Below are positions 17,038 through 25,368 of a stretch of DNA of 32,427 nt, in pieces. The DNA comes from Gemmatimonadota bacterium. Its GTDB lineage: Bacteria; Gemmatimonadota; Gemmatimonadetes; Gemmatimonadales; Gemmatimonadaceae. The position numbers were made by a program, and so were the translations under genes. The notes under the pieces were generated by a model. It was not told the DNA's origin and searched no databases. It was given only the letters and a program-made list of their open reading frames with translations. The DNA lies in assembly GCA_947462095.1 (NCBI GenBank), contig CANHNQ010000029.1, positions 1 to 32,427 of the forward strand, in the 5' to 3' direction. Position 1 is the first letter of the stretch. Each line of letters begins with the position of its first letter.

Positions 17038-18528
17038 ATGCACACCGCATCGACCGATTCCATGCCACCCACCACCATCGTGATCGGTGCCGGGCCCGCC
17101 GGGCTCACGGCGGCCTATCATCTCAGCGCGCGCGGCTTTCCCGTGACAGTGCTGGAGAGCGATCCCGCGTACGTGGGGGGCATTTCGCGCACGGTGCACT
17201 TCAAGGGGTTCCACTTCGACATCGGCGGACACCGCTTCTTCTCGAAGTCGGACCGCATCGAAGCGCTGTGGCGGGAAATTCTGCCCGACGACTTTCTCGA
17301 ACGGCCGCGCTCCAGCCGGATTCTCTACAAGGGGCGCTTCTTCGCCTATCCGCTCAAGCCCATGCAGGCGCTGTTCGACCTCGGGGTGTTCGAGTCAATC
17401 CGCTGCGTGCTGTCGTACGCCTACGCGCGGCTGCGCCCCATTCGTAATCCGCGCAGCTTCGAGGAGTGGGTCACCAACGAGTTCGGCTCACGGCTGTACC
17501 AGATCTTCTTCAAGACCTACACCGAAAAGGTGTGGGGGATGCGCTGCGCCGATATCTCGGCCGACTGGGCCGCAAAGCGTATCAAAGGCGTGTCGCTGTT
17601 CTCCGCCGTGATGTCCGCACTCAAGCCGGCCGGCCTCGGTGCCGGCGGTACGATCAAGAGTCTGATCAGCACGTTCCGCTATCCGCGGCTGGGGCCGGGG
17701 ATGTTGTGGGACGCCTGCGCGGCCGCCGTCCGTGCGCAGGGCGGTGCCCTCGTGATGGGGCGCACGGTGGTGGACCTCCGCTACCGCGACGCGTCCAACG
17801 ACTGGGAAGTGGGCCATGTGGGTCCCGACGGGGATCGGGAAACACTGGTGGCCGACCACGTGATTTCGTCGGCGCCGCTGCGCGAGATTGCGCACGCGCT
17901 TGCGCCCGCGCCGACGGAAACACTGACCACGGCCGCGCAGCAGTTGGGCTACCGCGACTTTCTCACCGTTGCGCTGGTGCTCACCGACCGTCAGCGATTC
18001 GCCGACAACTGGATCTATGTGCACGACTCGAGCGTGAAGGTGGGGCGCATCCAGAACTTCAAGTCGTGGTCGCTCGACATGGTGCCGGACCCGACGCTCA
18101 CCTGCTACGGGCTCGAGTACTTCTGCTTCGAAGGCGACGGCCTCTGGACGTCCACCGACGCGGAGCTGGTGGAGCGTGCCACCACCGAACTCGTGCAACT
18201 TGGGCTCGCCGACCGTGCCGATGTCCTGGACGGCTGCGTGGTACGACAAAAGAAGGCGTATCCCGTGTACGACGACGCGTACGCGCAGCGCGTGCAGACG
18301 ATTCGCGAGGAACTGGCCCAGCGCTTCCCCAACCTGCATCTGGTGGGGCGCAACGGCATGCACAAGTACAACAATCAGGATCACGCCATGATGACGGCGT
18401 TGCTCACGGCCGAGAACATCGTGGCCGGACGCGCGCTGCACGATCCGTGGCGCGTGAACGAGGACGCGGAATATCACGAGGAAAGCGGCGCATCGGGCGA
18501 ACGGCTGGTGCCGCAGCGGGTACGCTGA
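17038..18528 (+). CDS. FAD-dependent oxidoreductase, UDP-galactopyranose-mutase-like
   Basis: 496 residues. The N-terminal dinucleotide-binding fold is seen as TIVIGAGPAGLTAAYHLSA (GxGxxG at 17-22), followed by the acidic end of the second strand (VLESDP). The FHFDIGGHRFFSK segment near residues 58-70 is typical of a subgroup of flavoproteins related to UDP-galactopyranose mutase and amine oxidases, often found in surface polysaccharide clusters. The C-terminal FAD-contact segment is LVGRNGMHKYNNQDHAMM. A cytosolic enzyme acting on a sugar nucleotide or lipid-linked intermediate is likely, given the two GT-C-like neighbours. An in-frame ATG at 17062 (MPPTTIVIG) is a plausible shorter start. 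Confidence 0.8.
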   Translation: MHTASTDSMPPTTIVIGAGPAGLTAAYHLSARGFPVTVLESDPAYVGGISRTVHFKGFHFDIGGHRFFSKSDRIEALWREILPDDFLERPRSSRILYKGRFFAYPLKPMQALFDLGVFESIRCVLSYAYARLRPIRNPRSFEEWVTNEFGSRLYQIFFKTYTEKVWGMRCADISADWAAKRIKGVSLFSAVMSALKPAGLGAGGTIKSLISTFRYPRLGPGMLWDACAAAVRAQGGALVMGRTVVDLRYRDASNDWEVGHVGPDGDRETLVADHVISSAPLREIAHALAPAPTETLTTAAQQLGYRDFLTVALVLTDRQRFADNWIYVHDSSVKVGRIQNFKSWSLDMVPDPTLTCYGLEYFCFEGDGLWTSTDAELVERATTELVQLGLADRADVLDGCVVRQKKAYPVYDDAYAQRVQTIREELAQRFPNLHLVGRNGMHKYNNQDHAMMTALLTAENIVAGRALHDPWRVNEDAEYHEESGASGERLVPQRVR

Positions 18529-18543
18529 CCGTCGCGATTGCGC

Positions 18544-20186
18544 CTAACGGCGCGGGGTGCACGGGGCCGGCAGCGCCTGCCCCGGCCGCACGGTATCGGG
18601 CGCCGCACCGGGCGGCATGCCGGCCCGCTGCAGCCAAGCGCGACGGGCCCAGAGGGCAGCGGCGCCGAAGGTCGTATCGGTCGGCATGACGTGCCGGATC
18701 TCCTGCCACGCCGTATCGGCGCGCAGCCGTTCCACGAGCGCGTGTCGCGTGGGGAGCACTGCCAGATCTGCACTGCGCCACGGCCCGAGCTGCACCGGCC
18801 CGCGATACGCGAGCTGATCCGCGTCGGCCTTCGCGACGGAATCCGGGAAAATCGCCCGGCCATCGACGGACAGCGAGTAGCGGGGCACGCGCCAGAGCAG
18901 ATAGTTACCGTAGTTGAACACGGTGTACGTGCGCGGCGGCGTGGCGGTGCCGGCCACCGGCACGGTGCACGACATCCACGCGATGATGGGTTCGAGCGCC
19001 GGCGCCACCTGCATCGGCAACTGCGCGGCAGCCCCCTGCGCGGACACCACCGGAACGAGACGCCGGATCTCCACCTCTTGCAGCACGGCAAACGCAGGCA
19101 CCATCAGCGTACACAGCGCCGTGAGGCGCCGCGTCCGCGCCTCGGCGGGCAGCGGGATGGACGCCACCAGGCGCGCGAGCAGCGGCAGCGAGGCCATGAA
19201 CCAGAGCACGATCCCGCGAACGGCCGTGCCGAAGAGCGCGAGCCCACCCGCCCAGCAGAGCAGATACCACACCCATTCGCGCCGGCTGAACGTGCGCGCA
19301 TCAAGACACGCGGGCAGGACAAGCAGTAACAGCACGAGCGCGCGCGTCGGCCCCAGCGTGGCAAACGCACGGAACCCGGGCTGCATCTCCGTGATGCTGC
19401 TGGCGGCGCCCGCCATCGCGTTCCCCGAGAAGTTGAGCACGAAGATGGATGGCCACGACAGCGCGTACGGCGTGAGCATCGCCCCCACCGCCATCGCCCC
19501 CACACACCACGCCACATGACGCCACTGGAACGGCGTGGCCGCCAGCGGGATCACCACCGCCATGCCGAGCAATGGGAACAGCAAATGCACGTTGGCCGCG
19601 AAGGCGGTCACCAGCAACACGATCAGGGCGCCGCTTCGCACACGGCCTGCAGGATCGCGTGCGGGCGGACGGCACCGATGAATATCGCGATCTCCACGGC
19701 GACCAACGCGATGAGCAGCGTGGCCCACGGCGTCCAGCGCGCCGTGCGTCCCAGCGCGAACACCGCGACGAAGCCCATCAGCGCGATCCCCGCGTTGAGC
19801 AGGTGCAGCCCCAGCGCCCCGGCGGCCGACCACGCGCCGAGGACCATCAACTCCGCCAGCCACGAGTACGCGAAAAACGGTGCGCCCTGACGGGTCCACG
19901 CAAACAGCGCCGTGAACGGCACACGGCCGTGCTCGACGATCCACGTGCCGATGCGCAGGTGCATCGGCAGGTCGGGGTCGATGAGCGGCGTGAGAAACGC
20001 CGACAGCGCACAGCAGAGCGCCAGCGCGGCAACCAACCAGCGCCAGGTGGCACCGACGTCGCGCACCCACGCGTCGTCCGCACTCGGCGACGGGGAGGGG
20101 TTACCTATGGACAGAGGGAGCAATGTGGCCCGCCATGGAATGCAGGGCAAGCGACGGTTGCGGCCCCACGATGCGCGGGTAAGCAT
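18544..20186 (-). pseudogene. Frameshifted GT-C-like membrane protein gene
   Basis: Two overlapping frames together encode one multi-pass protein. The upstream frame (20186 to 19623) gives the N-terminal helices and a loop with DPDLPMHLRIGTWIVEHG, then ends in IGAVRPHAILQAV followed by a stop. The downstream frame (usable from about 19650 to 18544) continues with ALIVLLVTAFAANVHLLFPL, further helices and a soluble C-terminus. In this kind of GT-C-like protein those segments are normally in one frame. The shift needs one extra base (or 1 modulo 3) near 19640-19655. The gap between RPHA and the ANVH helix also looks short, which suggests a deletion. No slippery heptamer is obvious. A sequencing error is possible. 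The start is uncertain: the ATG at 20186 is 5 bases from the divergent ABC gene. Confidence 0.7.
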
Positions 20187-20191
20187 TCCTA

Positions 20192-21181
20192 ATGTCTCGC
20201 ACGATCACTCAGGCGCAGGCGTCGGCGGTTCGGCTGTCGGCGGTTTCCAAGCGCTATGCCAATCATGTCGCCGTGGACCGGGTGTCCCTCGACATCCGTC
20301 CCGGCATCATTTTCGGATTGCTTGGGCCGAACGGCGCGGGCAAGACCAGCACGATCCGTCTGATGCTGAACCTGATGCTCCCCGACGAGGGACGCATCGA
20401 GATCCTCGGACGTCCGGCCAGCGATCCATTGCTGGTGAACCGGCTCGGCTATCTACCCGAGGAGCGCGGCCTGTATCGCAAGATGGAGGTACGCCGCGTG
20501 CTGCGGTTTTTGGCCCGTCTTAAGGGCGTCTCCACGCGCGAAGCCGATCGGCGCATCGATCACTGGCTCGAGCGCGTCACGCTGACCGGGGCCGGACGCG
20601 ACTGGGGCACGGCGAAGATCGAAGAGCTCTCGCGCGGCATGCAGCAGAAAGTGCAATTCATCGGCACGGTGCTGCACGATCCTGAGCTGATCGTGTTGGA
20701 CGAGCCGTTCAGCGGACTCGACCCCGTGAACGCGCAGGCCCTCAAGGACACCGTGCTCGACCTCCGCCGTCAGGGGCGCACGATTGTGTTCAGCACCCAT
20801 CTCATGGACGTTGCGGAGCGGATGTGCGATGCCGTGGCGATCGTGAACCGCGGCCGGATCGTCCTCGACGGTGAGATGCGCGACGTGAAGGCGGAGCACC
20901 AGGTTGCCGCACGGGTGGCGGTGACCTTCGATTCCGGCGGCGGCGAACAGGCGCGGGCGATTCTCGCCGACCGCACGCTGGTGGCCGAGATCGATCATCA
21001 CGGCAACCACCTCGAGATCACCCTCGCCGAGGGGGCGACGTCGCAGGGACTGCTCGAACGCCTCGTTGCGTCGCAGGTGCCGATTGCGCGGTTCGACCGG
21101 CTCGAACCGTCGCTTCATCAAATCTTCTTGCAGCATGTCGGTGCTTCAGGCGTCGAAGCGGGGATGTCGGGCCATGGATAA
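20192..21181 (+). CDS. ABC exporter ATP-binding protein, NatA-like
   Basis: 329 residues. Walker A is GPNGAGKT (45-52), the signature is ELSRGMQQKVQ, Walker B is ELIVLDEPFSGLDP, and the switch histidine is in VFSTHLMD. The LSRGMQQKVQ signature and the extended C-terminal domain (after about residue 230) match the NatA/DUF4162 group of exporters (sodium or drug efflux). It is the cytosolic motor of the pair formed with the next gene, whose start overlaps its end by 8 bases. It is divergently arranged with the frameshifted membrane gene. Confidence 0.92.
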   Translation: MSRTITQAQASAVRLSAVSKRYANHVAVDRVSLDIRPGIIFGLLGPNGAGKTSTIRLMLNLMLPDEGRIEILGRPASDPLLVNRLGYLPEERGLYRKMEVRRVLRFLARLKGVSTREADRRIDHWLERVTLTGAGRDWGTAKIEELSRGMQQKVQFIGTVLHDPELIVLDEPFSGLDPVNAQALKDTVLDLRRQGRTIVFSTHLMDVAERMCDAVAIVNRGRIVLDGEMRDVKAEHQVAARVAVTFDSGGGEQARAILADRTLVAEIDHHGNHLEITLAEGATSQGLLERLVASQVPIARFDRLEPSLHQIFLQHVGASGVEAGMSGHG

Positions 21182-22460
21182 GCTGCTGGCGGTGATCGAA
21201 CGGGAACTCAGCGAGCGGGTGCGGTCGCGATGGTTCATCCTCACGACGCTGTTCGGACCGTTGCTGCTCGCGGCCCTGCTGATCGGGCCGCCGTGGTTGG
21301 CGATGCGCACCCGGGCTGACGTAGATGTGGCGAAAGTACTGATTCTCGATGCCACCGGCACCGCGCTCGGTTCGGCCATCGCCGTCGATCTGGCCGGCGG
21401 CGTACTGGGCACAGCCACTCCCCCGCGCGTGCTCGCGGTGAACGCCGCCGCGCTGGCGGCCACCACGGACTCGCTGCGCGGGCGCGTGTTGGCCAAAGCG
21501 CTCCCGGGGCTGTTCATCCTGTCGAAGGCAACGATCGACGACGGACGGGCCGAGCTGTTGCTCCCCGACGGCAGCGCGCTGGGCGTATCGGAACGACTGG
21601 CCGCGTCCTTGGAGCGGCAGCTTCGTCAGGCCCGGCTCGTGGCGATCGGCATTGCCGCGCCGGATGCGGCGTTCGTGACTCAGCTGCGCATCGATGTCCG
21701 CACCACCCAACTGGGGAGCGACGGCCGGGAGGCGAGCGCCCGCGTGAACATGCTCGTCGGATTCTCGGTGGCGATGCTGTTGTACATCGCGATCGTGCTG
21801 TACGGCCAGATCGTGCTGCGCAGCGTGGCGGAAGAAAAGCAGTCGCGCGTCGCGGAGGTCGTGCTGGCGAGTGTGCCGGCGCGCGTGCTGCTCTCGGGGA
21901 AGATTCTCGGGATCGGCGGCGTGGCGCTGCTGCAGCTGGGGATCTGGACGAGCGCGCTGGCCACGCTGCTGGTGAACCGCGGGCGTATCTTCGCCGTGCT
22001 CGGTCTGAGCGGTGCGGGCGTGCCGCTGCCCACGGTGCATTTGTCTGACGTGCTCCTGCTGGGCACGTACTTCGTGTTGGGCTACGTGCTGTACGCCGCC
22101 CTCTTTGCGCTGGTGGGGAGCATCGCCAGCTCGGAGCAGGAGGCACAGCAGGCGCAGACGCCGGTGCTGATGCTGCTCGTGTCGAGCATCGCACTGCTGC
22201 AGACGGCGCTGCAGCAGCCGAACGGCACCGTGGCCACCGCACTGAGTATGATCCCCTTCTCCGCCCCCATCATGATGCCGCTGCGACTGGGACTCGCCGA
22301 CGTGCCGTCACGTCAGATCGTGGCCTCGGTGGGAGGGCTGTTACTCACCACCGTGGCCTGTTTGCTCGCGGCCGGACGCGTGTACCGCACCGCGCTGCTC
22401 ATGTACGGCAAGCGTCCGACGCTGGCCGAGATCACCCGTTGGATGTGGGCGGCCGACTGA
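21174..22460 (+). CDS. ABC exporter permease, NatB-like (ABC-2 type)
   Basis: 428 residues. One N-terminal helix (about 20-45, following MDKLLAVIERELSERVRSRW) is followed by a large extracytoplasmic domain, then about five or six helices from roughly residue 190. This is the ABC-2 type-3 layout of NatB-like permeases. The VAEEKQSRVAEVVLASVPA segment after the second helix is a family hallmark. With the preceding ATPase it should form an efflux pump; sodium, drugs or lipids are all possible. The ATG at 21174 overlaps the ATPase stop. Confidence 0.9.
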   Translation: MDKLLAVIERELSERVRSRWFILTTLFGPLLLAALLIGPPWLAMRTRADVDVAKVLILDATGTALGSAIAVDLAGGVLGTATPPRVLAVNAAALAATTDSLRGRVLAKALPGLFILSKATIDDGRAELLLPDGSALGVSERLAASLERQLRQARLVAIGIAAPDAAFVTQLRIDVRTTQLGSDGREASARVNMLVGFSVAMLLYIAIVLYGQIVLRSVAEEKQSRVAEVVLASVPARVLLSGKILGIGGVALLQLGIWTSALATLLVNRGRIFAVLGLSGAGVPLPTVHLSDVLLLGTYFVLGYVLYAALFALVGSIASSEQEAQQAQTPVLMLLVSSIALLQTALQQPNGTVATALSMIPFSAPIMMPLRLGLADVPSRQIVASVGGLLLTTVACLLAAGRVYRTALLMYGKRPTLAEITRWMWAAD

Positions 22461-22472
22461 CCTCACCACACC

Positions 22473-22506
22473 GAGGAATCCGGCGAAGTCGCAAGGCGGA
22501 TCCCTC
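22473..22506 (+). terminator. Hairpin after the ABC permease gene
   Basis: Arms of 10 nt (22473-22482 and 22497-22506) pair with one mismatch around a 14-nt loop, 12 bases after the permease stop. There is no T-run. The remaining bases up to the bacilliredoxin stop show nothing I recognise. Confidence 0.35.
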
Positions 22507-22603
22507 CGTCCACGTCCCCGCGCAGCGAACACGCTGAAGTTAGACGTCGGGAAGTTTTGACCGGCAAACGGGACGCTCCGACGGCGTCGCGCGTTCGTCG
22601 CGT

Positions 22604-23026
22604 TTACGCGGCGCAGTACTGATCGAACGCGCCCGCGAGATCTTGGGCGATTTCCTGCGCACTGCGGCCCTCGATCTGGTAGCGCTCCAACATGAACACG
22701 ACGTCGCCGTCTTTGAACAACGCGATGGACGGGGAGCTCGGGGCGTAGCCGGTGAAATACGACCGCGCGCGGTCGGTGGCTTCACGGTCCTGGCCGGCGA
22801 ACACGGTGGTGGCCACTTCCGGCGTGGTCCCGTTGGCGAGTGCCATGGCGATCGCCGGGCGGGCGTTGCGAGCGGCGCAGCCACACACGGAGTTCACCAC
22901 GACCAGCGCAGTGCCCTTGTGCTCCTGAAGCAGGGCGTCCACGGCGTCGGCGGTGCGCAGTTCCTGCACACCGAGGCGCGTGAGTTCTTCACGCATGGGC
23001 TGGAGCATGTACTCGGGATACATCAT
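22604..23026 (-). CDS. BrxA/BrxB-family bacilliredoxin
   Basis: 140 residues, the thioredoxin-fold family formerly DUF1094 (YphP/YqiW in Bacillus). The active site is the characteristic Cys-Gly-Cys (Cys48 and Cys50) in NSVCGCAARNARPA. The N-terminus MMYPEYMLQPMREELT and the AGQDREAT and YAPSSPSIALFKDG segments are diagnostic. In Firmicutes these remove bacillithiol from mixed disulfides on proteins after oxidative stress. Outside bacillithiol producers they may act as small thiol reductases. An extra cysteine lies near the C-terminus (QYCAA). It begins 11 bases after the groES-like stop and is probably co-transcribed with it. Confidence 0.93.
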   Translation of the reverse strand: MMYPEYMLQPMREELTRLGVQELRTADAVDALLQEHKGTALVVVNSVCGCAARNARPAIAMALANGTTPEVATTVFAGQDREATDRARSYFTGYAPSSPSIALFKDGDVVFMLERYQIEGRSAQEIAQDLAGAFDQYCAA

Positions 23027-23037
23027 GGGTCGGTCTC

Positions 23038-23427
23038 CTAGTATTCCGGAATGTCTTCGCGCGGCTCGCGCACGAGGGCGAGAATCGCCGCCTGCGGCAC
23101 CACGAGATACTGTTCGTTTTCGAACGTGATTTCGACAGCGGCTTTTCTGAAGAAGAGCGCGAAGTCGCCGACCTGCGCCTGCATGGGCACGAAGCGGGCT
23201 TCCCGACCGGAGCCACCGGAAATCCGCCAGGGCTCTTCGCCCTGATCGGTGAGCTCCGGCAGCGCGAGGCCTGGGCCGGTGGAGACGATCTCGCCACCCT
23301 GCACCGCCTGATTATCGATGGCCGTGGGGGGCAGGTACAGCCCGACTTTCGAGCGCTGGTCGCCTTCCTCGGTTTTCACGAGGACACGGTCACCGACCAC
23401 GATCAGACGTTTGTGCTTGCGATTCAT
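23038..23427 (-). CDS. Enlarged GroES-like co-chaperonin
   Basis: 129 residues against about 95 for GroES. The N-terminal strand VVGDRVLVKTEE and a mobile-loop-like segment QRSKVGLYLPPTA are recognisable, as are VGDFALFFRKAAVEI and the final YLVVPQAAILALV. An insert of roughly 30 residues (about 56-88, including ALPELTDQGEEPW and a GSG turn) sits where GroES has its roof loop. It may cap a GroEL-like ring, or be a paralogue with another function; no groEL is nearby. The ATG has a good AGGAG sequence 4 bases upstream. Co-location with a bacilliredoxin hints at stress regulation. Confidence 0.85.
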   Translation of the reverse strand: MNRKHKRLIVVGDRVLVKTEEGDQRSKVGLYLPPTAIDNQAVQGGEIVSTGPGLALPELTDQGEEPWRISGGSGREARFVPMQAQVGDFALFFRKAAVEITFENEQYLVVPQAAILALVREPREDIPEY

Positions 23428-23471
23428 GTACTCCTGACACGCGCTGAGGTTCGTGTTGGAATCTAGTCGGC

Positions 23472-23491
23472 GGCTTTGGGCTTTGGGCTTT
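23472..23491. repeat. gggcttt heptamer repeat
   Basis: The word gggcttt occurs nearly three times in tandem (23472-23477 partial, 23478-23484, 23485-23491). It lies 44 bases upstream of the groES-like start and just upstream of a possible -10 element on the minus strand. Confidence 0.55.
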
Positions 23492-23689
23492 TGTGTGCTG
23501 GCGGAGCCGCCCCGCCGCCGCCCAACATCCCCCTTCGCGGCTTTTCTGCTGCGCGGAGCGCCGGGCGCTGGCGCGCCGGCACGCGCTTGCAGAGAGCCGC
23601 GGCGGGGGAGTCGGGCGGCGGCGGGGCTGGTTGCGGGCACACGGCACGCCGGGGCGCGCGGGGCAGACGTGGAGGGATTCCAACCGCCC

Positions 23690-23718
23690 CGTTGCTATAG
23701 CAAGCGCTTACGGCAACG
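23690..23718. other. Nested palindromes after the FAD oxidoreductase gene
   Basis: An outer cgttgc/gcaacg pair (23690-23695 and 23713-23718) encloses the perfect 12-bp palindrome ttgctatagcaa (23692-23703) and the overlapping palindrome aagcgctt (23702-23709). The alternative hairpins exclude one another. It starts 20 bases past the stop of the last polyamine-locus gene, so it may be a terminator or a protein-binding site. Confidence 0.45.
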
Positions 23719-23738
23719 AGCGTTGGGTACCCATCGGT

Positions 23739-25358
23739 TTACCCTGCCACGACGGCGGCCGCCTGCATGGCCGCATGCACGCCGTGCCACTGCGCCTCTT
23801 CGAAGAGGCTCAACCCACTCAGGTCGGCATGCGCCACGAACATCCGCGGCGCGGGCTGCCACGACTGCAGCGCGGCCACGCGGCCCAGCAAACCCGGCGT
23901 GGGCCGCGCCATGGCGTGCCCCCAGCGCATGATGTCGATGCGCGCCACGCAGTCGGCGATGTCGCCGTGCGCGCGCGAGAGATCGGCCAGGATTTCATCG
24001 CGCCACGCGGTCCACGGGCGCTGCTGCAGATACTGCCGCGCGTCGCGCGCGGGGCGATCGACTACGGCGTGATACCACGTCCACACCGTGCGATCGGGCG
24101 GCGTGCCCAGCCCCTGATGCGCCGCGTTCACATACCCCAGTGAGCGACTGCCGTAGATCACGTTGTCCCACGCCAGCTCAGCGCCCACCGAGGCCGGCGG
24201 CCGATCGATCACGAGGTTGGCCACCACCCACGGCGCGTACTCGTGCGTCACCGGGAGCGTGACCCCTTCGCACACGCGCGGCAGCACGAACAACGGCGCG
24301 CACCAGATCACCGCGTCGGCCGTGATGCGTTCCGAAGGAGTATCCACGATCCATCGGGTTCCACGGCGCGCGATCTGCCAGGCCGGTGCGCCGGTGACAA
24401 TGCGGGCGCGCCCGTCAGCATGCGCGCGCGCCGACAAGCGTTGCGTGAGCTGCTGCGCAATGAAGTCGTTGCCTTCCGGCCACGTCAGTGGGCCGTGCTC
24501 GTCGGCATCGCGGCCGGCGAAGTAGTGCACGGCCGCCCAGGCGCTGGCCTGACTCAGCGATGCGCCGTAGTCATCGCGCGTCCCGTACTCCACCCACCAG
24601 CGCAACGCCGGGGCATCGAAGCCTTCGCGCGTCATCCACGCGAGCGCGGTCTGCGTATCGAGGGCCTCCACGGCCACGGCCTGCTTCGCAGCGGCGCCAC
24701 CGGCGCGATGCGCGGCGAGCCGACGCGCGTGCCCGTCAGCGCTGGGCACGCTGAACATGCCCGTGTTGCGCCACTCAGCCGTGCGCTCTTCGAACCGACG
24801 GAACTGGTCGCGGTGCGCCCGTGACATGGCATCGGTGGGCTCGAGTCCTTCGTGCCAACGGCCGTGCTGCCAGATACGCTCCTGCGGCGTGTGACAGAGC
24901 ACGCGCTCATCCCACACGCCATCGGCGCCGAGCACGCCGAGCTCGCGGAAGAGTTGCCGCACGTGCACCGCGTCGACGGACGGCACCGGCACGTAATGCG
25001 CGCCCCACGGTGCGCGCTGCCCGCGATAATCGGCCGAGCGCGCGTTGCCGCCGGTGCGAGCATCCATTTCCAACAGCGTCCAGTCGTGCATCCCCGCTGC
25101 ATCGAGCTTCCACGCCGCCGAGAGGCCTCCCATCCCACCACCGACGATGGCGACCTTCACGCGGCGTTCCGTCCGCCGGGCCGCACTCGTGCGCAGTCGA
25201 TTCCGCGCGGTGCCATCGCGCAGCAGGTGCCCTTCGGCACTGCCATCGGGCACAAAGCCCCCGCCGATTACGCGGCCCTTGGCGGTCAGCCCCACCAGCG
25301 CGGGCGCTGCCGCGATGACGCCGAGGGCGCGCACGAACTCGCGACGCGACGTGGTCAT
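23739..25358 (-). CDS. Tat-exported FAD-dependent oxidoreductase (amine-oxidase-like)
   Basis: 539 residues. The N-terminus MTTSRREFVRALGVIAAAPA is a twin-arginine signal, so the folded flavoprotein is probably exported. The FAD-binding fold is VKVAIVGGGMGGLSAAWKL (GxGxxG at 73-78), followed by LEMDARTGGNARS, the Arg-Gly-Gly motif of flavin amine oxidases. The C-terminal part has APRMFVAHADLSGLSLFEEA, an FAD-contact segment. It is the last gene of the minus-strand locus, starting 10 bases after speE. A polyamine or other amine is an attractive substrate because of the neighbours, but amine-oxidase-like flavoproteins also act on carotenoids and lipids. The Tat leader supports the ATG at 25358. 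Confidence 0.8.
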   Translation of the reverse strand: MTTSRREFVRALGVIAAAPALVGLTAKGRVIGGGFVPDGSAEGHLLRDGTARNRLRTSAARRTERRVKVAIVGGGMGGLSAAWKLDAAGMHDWTLLEMDARTGGNARSADYRGQRAPWGAHYVPVPSVDAVHVRQLFRELGVLGADGVWDERVLCHTPQERIWQHGRWHEGLEPTDAMSRAHRDQFRRFEERTAEWRNTGMFSVPSADGHARRLAAHRAGGAAAKQAVAVEALDTQTALAWMTREGFDAPALRWWVEYGTRDDYGASLSQASAWAAVHYFAGRDADEHGPLTWPEGNDFIAQQLTQRLSARAHADGRARIVTGAPAWQIARRGTRWIVDTPSERITADAVIWCAPLFVLPRVCEGVTLPVTHEYAPWVVANLVIDRPPASVGAELAWDNVIYGSRSLGYVNAAHQGLGTPPDRTVWTWYHAVVDRPARDARQYLQQRPWTAWRDEILADLSRAHGDIADCVARIDIMRWGHAMARPTPGLLGRVAALQSWQPAPRMFVAHADLSGLSLFEEAQWHGVHAAMQAAAVVAG

Positions 25359-25368
25359 CGGAACACGT

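Larger units (their letters stand above)
23428..23738. other. 311-base intergenic region upstream of the groES-like gene
   Basis: No coding sequence is convincing here. It should hold the end of the polyamine-locus transcript and the promoter of groES-brx, both on the minus strand. Seen: a Shine-Dalgarno just upstream of 23427; a possible minus-strand -10 TAGATT at 23459-23464; a 7-nt repeat at 23472-23491; a very GC-rich middle; and nested palindromes at 23690-23718. Confidence 0.6.

Noticed and set aside
19620-19670. Programmed ribosomal frameshift in the GT-C-like gene
   Set aside because: I found no slippery heptamer at the switch, and the protein seems to lack residues there, which suits a deletion or sequence error better.
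20630-20660. Apparently degenerate ABC signature (LSRGM, not LSGGQ)
   Set aside because: NatA-type exporters normally have LSxGM followed by QQK, so this is a subfamily feature and not decay.
23428-23738. An N-terminal extension of the groES-like gene reaching 23640
   Set aside because: The extension is low-complexity Arg/Ala/Pro sequence, while a good Shine-Dalgarno and the GroES N-terminus are found at 23427.
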